Source of the DNA: Dermanyssus gallinae
Lineage: Eukaryota; Arthropoda; Arachnida; Mesostigmata; Dermanyssidae
Assembly: GCA_003439945.1 (NCBI GenBank)
Contig: QVRM01005424.1
Span: 62,001-126,000 of the forward strand
Direction: 5' to 3'
Length of the DNA: 64,000 nucleotides
Position numbers and translations under genes: made by a program. Below are positions 56,220 to 64,000 of the stretch, piece by piece (position 1 is the stretch's first letter; each line of letters begins with the position of its first letter). The notes under the pieces are model-generated. The model saw nothing but the letters and a program-made list of their open reading frames with translations, was not told where the DNA came from and did no database searches.

Positions 56220-59200
56220 AATGTAGCTACCGCTACAACAACAACTACAACAACAACACCGATACTCCGAACTCAGCCGCCTGTGTGTAGCTTATGACCC
56301 ATGAGGTGGCATGCAATGGCAACAGCAACAGCAACAACAACATCAATGACAACAACATCAACAACATCAACGACAACAACAGCAACAACAACCCACTGCC
56401 ACTGGTTTCCACGTATCTAATACAAATCGATCGATAATAACGGCAACTACAATAGGAGTGGTGGTGGTGGTGGTGGTAGTAGGAGTAGTAGTAGTCGTAA
56501 CAGTAGGAACAGTTGTGCTAGACGAAACAGCTATTGTAGAAGTAGTAGTAATAACAATGCAGAGAGTGAGAAAACGAACCGTGGAGGATATCAAAGGGCT
56601 TCACAAATGTGGGGAAAAAGTGCAGAGAGAGAGAGATGTGTGCGGTCGGTGTCTGGTCTGACCAGACGGACTACGGACAGCCGAAACGATGAAATGCAGC
56701 CGCAGCAACAGCAGTAACTATAATAGTGGACTGACCGTGAAGGCAAGCAAAATCCATTATAAAGAGATTTTTTTTTATTGCTGTAGGTGGTGATGGTGGC
56801 GATTATGATGTCAGGGGGGGGGATTGTTGTTCGTGTTGGCGCTGCTGTTGTTGTTTTTGTACCTTATTTTAATTGAAGCAACAGCTAAAGCAAATATTAT
56901 TATTATCTCTTTTCCATATTAATTTATCCTTTAAATTTGTTCTACCGGTGGAAGACATTTATACACGAAAATGGTTTATTTATTCATTCAAAATGTATCG
57001 TTTAATTGTAAATAGTGAACTGTTACTCTATATATGTATGTACATGCATACGTATAATAGATATATTCGCTTGCTTGTGCACGTGTAATCATTATTAATT
57101 GCACAATGGTTATCACTTTGTTTTGAAGCTGCTGCTGCTGCTGCTGCTGTTATTACTGCTGATGCTTGTTAGCCTGGCGTATAGTTTGTCCGACTGTGTC
57201 CAAGACCCACTTTTCTTTATCCTTTCTTAGTCTTGCTTTCTCCTTCTTTCGATTTCTTTGTGCGACTCAAACTCAAGGTCTTGTTCTGTTTTGAATTTCC
57301 CCTTCTTTTTCCTTTTCTCAGTTGATCGTGATCTTCTCTTTTGCTGTGGCTCAGCGAGTGTGTTCAAGGGTTGGGAAGGGCTCGGCGTGTTGCCGCCGCC
57401 GCTGCTGCTGCTGTTGTTACGGTTGTTGTTGTTGTTGCTGCTGCTGTAGTTGTAGCTATATCTGTTACCACCGCCGTTGTTGCCTACATTGTTATTGTTG
57501 TTGTTGTTGTTGTTGTTGTCATTGTTGTTGCTGTCAGGGTCACTCATGACGAACAGATGAGGGCCGACAGACAGGGAACGAGAGCTAAAGCAACCTCACC
57601 ATCGCTACAACTACCACCACCACTGAATGTAATGAGGGCGCCGCTGACGGCGACGATGATAACGTCTTTAACAACAATGACAACAATAATAGCAAGAACA
57701 ACAACAATACCAACAGCAATAAGATCAATAATAATAATAATAACATCGACAGCAACAATAACACCAACAGCAACAACAACAACCAGACCAACGACGTTGC
57801 GTCGATGGTGCGAAGATTGTGGCGATGATGATAATGATGCTAATGCTAATGAGAGAAGGAAGAAGATGAAGACCGATCGATCTGACACCGCTGCTATGGC
57901 TGCAATGGGCAAACGCTTGACTTGACGTGTCAAGTCACGTTGTCGTGTCACTCTTAAGAATCGATAACAACAACAATAGCAACAACAACGGTAGCAAGAG
58001 CAACAACAGTAGCAACAGCAACAACAACAACAACAACAACACAGCCAGATCACTGACCAGCCCCACCTACAGTCAATTACTGACCAAGACACCCTGACAG
58101 ACAGAGAGACAGACGGTTGGTTATTTGGTCTTGATCGCTCGATTGGCCGGCCTGTCAAGTGACTAAATGAAGGAATGCCGGAGTAGACCACTATCTCTGC
58201 GCTATCATCTCTGCACGACCACAGGAAGCAACAGTTTCAGCACCAACAGCAGCAGCGGCGGCTGCTGTTGGTGGTGCAGGAAAAGGAGAGAAAACAGGAG
58301 AAAGGCCCACCACTCGAAGCTAACCCCCTCTTCTCAATCACAACCACCACCACCACCACCAACACCAACATCCTCATTCTTGTCTCGTTCGGCTGCGTAA
58401 CCTCTTCCTTTCTTATCAATAATAGTAGGACCAAGATGACCACCACCATGGTGATGATGATGATGATCACCATCACTATCATCATCAAGAACACCAACAA
58501 GAAAAACAACGGCACCAGCAAAAACCACAACAGCAGCAGCAGCAGCAAACAATAAAAATAACTACAACCGTGGCAACAACTGCAACCACACAACAACAAC
58601 AACTGAAACAGCATCAAAAACGGCAATCACAACTATAACAACAACAACAACATTAACAAAATCATCATCATCATTACCATCATCATTACCATCAGCGTGG
58701 TCATCGCGCCGTAAGCAATATCAACAACTACGATAACAATTGAAATAACATCAAAAACGACAATCACAACAACAACAACAACAACAACAACAACATCCTC
58801 ATTACCATCAGCGTGGTCATCGCGCCGTCAACAACATCAACAACAACAGACGTATCAACAACAAGAGCATCAGCAGCATCAGCAGCATCACCAATGTAAT
58901 GGGCGGCTCCTCGATGTCGTTTGTTGTTACGGCTGGTCCAACCAACTGGCACGATACCACCACCATTGCCATTGCCACCGTCGCCATCGCCGCCGCTACG
59001 ACGTGACATCACCATCACGTCGACGGTAACCGCAGCAGCCGATGGCTACGGTAGAAACCACCTGTGTGTCAACTACATCCGTAACAACAACAGCAGCAGC
59101 AGCAACAGTGCTGTTGTTACTCTCTGGCGTTGTTGCTGTTGTTGTTACCGTTGCCATTGTGGTTGCTGCCGCTGTTGTTGCCCTTGTCATTGTTGTTGTT

Positions 59201-60900
59201 GTTGTCCTTGTCGTCGTCGTCTTCGTTGTTGTTGTTATTGCTGTTGTTGTCCTTGTCGTCGTCGTCTTCGTTGTTGTTGTTGTCATTGTCTTCACTGTTG
59301 TTGCTGTTGTTGCCACTGTTGTTGTTGCTGCTGCTGCTGCTGCTGTCCCACTTCTAGGTGTTGGCTGGCGTCAACTGCAAAGGCTCTCCAGCAGCAGCAA
59401 CAGCAGTTGGTGTTCATAGCATAGGTGGCGTTTGGCCTCGACTGCTCATCACCACCACCACCACCACCAACAACAACCACAACCACAACAACAGTTGGCA
59501 ACACCAGCAGCAGCAGCAGTAGCGGTTTGTCTGTCTATCTATCTGGTAGGACGGACGCATAGACACACTTTGAGAAAGAGAGAGAGAGAGAGAAAGACCT
59601 ACATTGCGGTGTGTGTGTGCGTGCGGGTGTTTGTAAGCATATGGGTGTTCTCATCGTCATTGGCTCGCTTGCTGCCTGCGGCCTGCCTGCCTGCCTATCT
59701 GCTTACCCACCCGTCCGTCCGCTGTCCAGTTAAAGGGTGAGTTAACGGGCCGTCTGTCTCAAGGACCGGTCACTCAGCCCAACAGTCATTGGGTGGGTGG
59801 GTAGGTCATTGCGTATGTGGGTATGCATGTCTGTCTGTCTGTCTCTCCGGCGGTCATCCCTGGTCGCTCTTTTGTTCGTTCGTTTGTTCATTTGTTTGTG
59901 CGTTTGTTTATGTATAGTTCGCAGAACAACGACTCCCTGAGACGACACACACACACACACGACAACTTCACTCATGATAGGCCAATCTCTATGGCATCGT
60001 CGTCGTCGTTGTCATCATCATCAATATCATCGATTATCCTCCTGAATTGTCGTCACCACCACCACCAGCACCATCATCATCATCATTAACACCACCAATC
60101 TTCATCACACCCCTTATTAGGAGGACTATTATCATTATCAGCAGCAACAACAACAACAACATCATCAACATCAATCACCATGACTGATGATCATGGTCGT
60201 TCTCATTATCATCATCATCAACATCATCATCGTCATCATCATCCATTACTCTCACCTACTTTTCCCCTGGGAAATCTTCATCTTCCTTCGTTTCCCTCCC
60301 CTCCGCCCCTCAGCCAGTTTGTCCGGCCGGCCGGCCGAACCCGGCGTTCGTTTCCTCAGTCTGCCTGCCTGCCTGCTTGCGTGGTAGCCTGCTTCCAGAT
60401 GTGCCAATCAGGCTGCTGTGAGGAAGAAACGTCATGACTGGCATCACGATCATGACGACGACGACTACCACACGCTACACAACACACCGCCTCCCCCGCC
60501 TACAGCAACAACAACAACAATAGCGACGACGACAACGACAACAACAACAACAACAACTGATACGCATCAGCTGTTTCGAATACAATTGTCACGAGCACCA
60601 CTATATAACAGCCACTACCACCACCACCACTACCACCACGACCACGACCACAACCACTACACAATCATCACAATTCCAATCACTAGCGCAATTGCACTAT
60701 GATGATAATGATGATACTACGATTGTTGTTGTTGGTGTAGCATCTGTCTGCATGTGGGCGTCACTGGTGTCATCATTCGTCGTATTCGTCGACGTCCTCG
60801 TCGGCGTCCTCGTTGTCATCATCATCATCATCATCATCACCAGCAGCAGCAACAGTAAAAAGAGATATTCTGCTAACAAGGTCTGCTGCTGCTGCTGCCA
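56220..60900. repeat. Trinucleotide-repeat-rich zone
   Basis: Dense short runs of CAA/CAG, TTG, ACC and ATC/GAT type on both strands, switching strand preference several times (CAA-rich on + at 56.2-56.4, 57.6-58.8 and 60.5 kb; TTG-rich at 57.4-57.5 and 59.1-59.3 kb), plus (CA)n near 59946 and (GA)n near 59575. Nearly all long frames here (poly-V, -T, -N, -H) are repeat artefacts. The possible exon at 57227-57547 is the exception discussed. Confidence 0.9.
57227..57547 (-). CDS. Possible coding exon: Asn-rich head, basic tail; function unknown
   Basis: A 106-codon frame opening with MSDPDS, followed by Asn and Ser runs from CAA/CAG-type repeats. The last 40 residues are not repetitive: KRRSRSTEKRKKKGKFKTEQ and then a stretch ending SHKEIERRRKQD and a stop. 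HKEIERRRK matches the H-x3-E-x3-R spacing of the basic region of E-box-binding bHLH proteins, but no helix-loop-helix follows, because TAA comes three codons later. The non-repetitive end suggests real coding sequence inside a microsatellite-rich zone. I could not find a clear donor, so it could be a short gene, a first exon with an unusual donor, or chance. Confidence 0.28.
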   Translation of the reverse strand: MSDPDSNNNDNNNNNNNNNNVGNNGGGNRYSYNYSSSNNNNNRNNSSSSGGGNTPSPSQPLNTLAEPQQKRRSRSTEKRKKKGKFKTEQDLEFESHKEIERRRKQD

Positions 60901-61086
60901 TAGAGCGACATCCGACCGACCGAGCGACCGCAGCACCAATAACACAACATCATGCCGATCTGCACAAAGGCGGACCCACAAACAGACCAAACCTGACAGA
61001 CAGACAGATAGAAAGCAAGAAAGAAAGAGAGACACAGAGACAACTAGACAGACCACGGTGGTGACCTTCCTCCTTTGGATAGATAC

Positions 61087-61088
<2 letters not shown>

Positions 61089-61137
<49 letters not shown>

Positions 61138-61220
61138 GCACACTCGGTACATGTATATATATATATATATATACATATGCACACTCGGTACATGTATATA
61201 TATATATATATATATATACA
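61089..61220 (+). repeat. (TA)n arrays with a duplicated 42-bp unit
   Basis: CATATGCACACTCGGTACAT plus a TA run occurs twice in tandem (about 61133-61174 and 61175-61217). Confidence 0.9.
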
Positions 61221-61399
61221 TATGTATATCTTTAAGTGACAAATGCAGTACATGCACGTACGTACACGAAGCCATACCCCCACAACTAATCGACGTGTTG
61301 ACAACCCCTCCAACCATCATCATCATCATTAGCACCGTTCACCATTGCTCTCATTTATTTTCCTGCCTTCATCCTTCTCGCCTTGTCTCTCGTCTGGCT

Positions 61400-61437
<38 letters not shown>

Positions 61438-61439
61438 AA

Positions 61440-61622
61440 CGTAAAGTTTTCGGGCTGACCCTCAGCCAAGATTTAACGTCCACGGAACTGTTTTTCACAT
61501 TGCTTCATAGACGGACATGCCCCATAAATATAAATGTGCAACGATGGGACTCGAACCCGCGCACCTATGTGTCTCCTCTGGTTGCGAAGCGCAAATTTAA
61601 TCCACCACGCCACCGGGCTCGA
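61440..61622 (-). mobile_element. tRNA-derived SINE (family 1), full-length-like copy
   Basis: Full head-to-tail copy with B box (GGGTTCGAGTCC on the - strand) and tail hairpin. It sits between two (TA)n arrays (61402-61434 and 61623-61648), both followed by a similar CCTAACGT / CCTGCTAACGT motif, suggesting insertion into, and duplication of, a TA array. Confidence 0.8.
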
Positions 61623-62063
61623 CATATATATATATATATATATATACCTGCTAACGTCACCAGCTAGTCCAAGACTCAACTACACATACAATTCTTAATC
61701 CTGGACAAAAAGCACGATGAAAAATTGAACATTCAACCAAATCGTAACACGCATATTTTGTTATGCATGTCTCGTTATAAAATAGGCATATGTGCAATGA
61801 CGCATAAGGCCACGTCAACGCGTTGATTGACCCCCTATATAAAGCGCCCAACGACGAAGCGGCGTTTCCACGTTGTAGTTCAGTTGACAGACGGTTGGGC
61901 AGAATAATTATCCGGGCCGTTGGTCAGCAGTGTCTTGCTGAAAGCGCTCGCAGATTGTGTCACAAGTCCGGACTCACAATAATACTGTATTTTTGTTGAT
62001 ATAATTCCACGTAAATAAAGTAATTTAAATAATTTACGTATACTCCTAGATTTAATAAAAAAC

Positions 62064-62105
<42 letters not shown>

Positions 62106-63676
62106 CATATATACCTTGCTAATTTTACCTGCAAGTCTGAAACACAACCAAGTATAATCAATCACTCTAAAGAGGCACACCCTCAACGACGGACCGCGTA
62201 ATACTTCAGCGAACAGTTCTGCGAGCAAAATTGGCCCATGCACTAAAACTAATATTCATCTCCCGCAACTCTCGCAAAGAATCTCAGACTCACCGAGAGA
62301 GCTCAGTGAGGCGACATGGCTCTGGCGAGTTTTTACGTTTTGTCATAGCTTCACGCTTTGCCCTCCGACAAGTAACGCGTCATTTAAAAGCTAGCTAGAT
62401 AAAGAGGGGGTTACATAGATAAGGCATCATTCAATCCTGCTTATGAAAAAAACGACTTCGCGTCAACAGAGCGTAAGGAGCATTCTCACACGCCTTCACG
62501 CGACGAATAACAACGTCTAGGCCTTCCTTGTCCAGGACAACACTTTTCTTTTGCCAGCCACACGAGTACAACATTAATTTCATAGACGAGCATCCTGTTC
62601 CTCCTAAAACCATCTACTCTAGTGATTGTGCACGGACTTCGGCTGTCGCAAGCCTGCATATCAGTAACCTCAAAAAAGTGTGTTCTATCGAATGCTACGG
62701 ACATAGCGTAGTTAGTTGTTCCTGTTGTTTCCCTATTTTTCATTCAAAACAAAACTACATAGTAATTGGTAATATGCCGAGCTTTTGGCATCTGCTGCTA
62801 CCTCAGGATATGACTAAAGAGCTCCAAAAGAGCCTCGCTCTCTCTCTCTCTCTTGTAGAAAACAACTGTAATGCAATCCGTACCTCTTTAACTTCGGAAG
62901 GTAAGGTCATGTTCGTGTTCTGCATTCGGCGGATACTTAATCCGATGGGCAAGGTTTGGGCGTGAGGTCCAAACAGGACAGGTTAGGCAGATGTCGTTTC
63001 AACTGATCGTTAAACTAAACACGTGAGGTATTATCTATCTCCCTGAACGAACCCCATTGCTAGAAAGAGCACGGCGTGCTTGCTTGTGCGGCCGAGCCTA
63101 CTCCCACCTGCAATGTCTAGCTTTATGATGACATGGCATTGTTTTATATGGGCACCAAGTTCAGCCATTAGCCGCTGGCCTTGTGCCTCTATATACATAT
63201 GTGTGCCACTATGTCTACACTTCAGCATCTTAGAAGCATAGCACACAATAAGCGTATACTCTCGTATATAATGGATTGACTTAACTAACAAACGATGTGT
63301 GCGTGTGTGTCTGTGTGTAGTATATATATATATATATATATTTTTTTTTTTTAAATATGAGGTAAAAAAAAACTGGTAAAGAGCCAGTTGGTACGAGCTA
63401 TATCCGCCCACCCTACCGCAGCACTAAATAATGAATACGCAGTGTCACTCTAGTGTGACAAGCATATCATCCCGCATAGCACATTTCAGTCTCGAAGTTC
63501 CATGTGCTCGCTTTAACGTCCACAGTGGTGGTGGTGATGATGATGCTTAGGGGCGTTTGATCGGCAGCATTCAATCGAGGCCACGCCGAGGTCGAAACGG
63601 TTTGGGGTGGTGGACGCCGGGCAACCGCCATGGAACGCAGCGGGTTGTGTCCCAAGTTAACTTCGCTGAATGTATG

Positions 63677-63726
<50 letters not shown>
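63677..63726 (+). repeat. (TA)n array
   Basis: About 25 TA units. Confidence 0.95.
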
Positions 63727-63728
<2 letters not shown>

Positions 63729-63818
63729 AAATGTTTGCATCAATTGCACGTCGTATGTTTACTATATAACAACATAAACGAACACGAGGTTAAAACCCCA
63801 ATCGGAAGATACGCACGA

Positions 63819-63897
63819 TAAATACATGACGTATACGATACGATAGACGGTATCAGTGGTATGAATACATGACGTGAACGATACGATGACGGTACAG
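63819..63897 (+). repeat. Direct repeat of about 34 bp
   Basis: AATACATGACGTATACGATA CGAT...ACGGTA and AATACATGACGTGAACGATA CGAT...ACGGTA, roughly 43 bp apart. Confidence 0.7.
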
Positions 63898-64000
63898 TAC
63901 TGTATGCATAACTGCTCTGCCACATTCTGCTAACTATATATATATATATATATATTCAGTCGATGTCGGTACATAACGTGGCAGTCGAGAGATCACAGCC

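Larger units (their letters stand above)
61650..64000. other. No gene recognised
   Basis: The frame at 62528-62965 (+, 145 codons, MSRTTLFFCQPHEYNINF...) is the longest non-repetitive one, but shows no family I know and no clear splice or start context. Otherwise TA arrays and the short direct repeat at 63.8 kb. Confidence 0.4.

Noticed and set aside
56458..60437. Long poly-Val, poly-Thr, poly-Asn and poly-His frames
   Set aside because: All are translations of trinucleotide repeats and are open in several frames at once.
62528..62965. 145-codon + frame
   Set aside because: Non-repetitive, but no family recognised, no splice borders, and length within chance for this much sequence. Noted in the region entry only.

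Overview
The window looks like a piece of an arthropod nuclear genome. Protein-coding exons are split by introns with GT/AG borders, and most of the sequence is intronic or intergenic, full of simple repeats, tRNA-derived SINEs, 5'-truncated non-LTR retrotransposons (LINEs) and decayed mariner DNA transposons. The LINE proteins and SINE tails remind me of those in mites and ticks, so a parasitiform mite or tick is my best guess. That is inference from memory of families, not a search result.

Two genes can be built with confidence. (1) A kinesin-14 (ncd/KIFC1 type, C-terminal minus-end-directed motor) on the + strand, 21401-29035, in five exons: a short basic N-terminal exon, two coiled-coil exons, a 1.2 kb exon with coiled coil, neck and most of the motor, and a last exon completing the motor. 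The exon phases fit a 549-residue protein. (2) A caspase on the - strand, 34349-46661, in at least four exons whose phases also agree: a charged prodomain-like piece, the start of the large subunit, the rest of the large subunit with the His and Cys active-site residues plus a polyglutamine linker, and the small subunit ending in TAG. The true 5' end of the caspase is not found. The two genes are convergent: their 3' ends face each other about 5.3 kb apart.

Layout: 1-6.5 kb, little but a decayed LINE reverse transcriptase piece (4.6 kb) and an 87-bp tandem repeat. 6.5-15.3 kb, a very large inverted repeat (arms of about 2.5 kb, spacer about 3.8 kb) with nested retroposon insertions at its inner end. 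15.3-21.4 kb, a mariner copy, a small A-A'-A palindromic repeat, SINE and LINE scraps. 21.4-29.0 kb, the kinesin gene with a dead mariner in intron 1. 29.0-34.3 kb, intergenic. 34.3-46.7 kb, the caspase gene, whose 7.5 kb intron holds three LINE fragments, two of them an inverted pair. 46.7-56 kb, intergenic, with a mariner copy, a long polypurine tract and a LINE-A copy. 56-61 kb, a zone extremely rich in trinucleotide repeats, containing one possible Asn-rich coding exon. 61-64 kb, a SINE and simple repeats.

A striking general feature is the (TA)n microsatellites: none of any length before about 15.8 kb, then more than thirty to the end, several lying directly at the edges of mobile elements. 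I found no CRISPR array, rRNA, or convincing free-standing tRNA gene.
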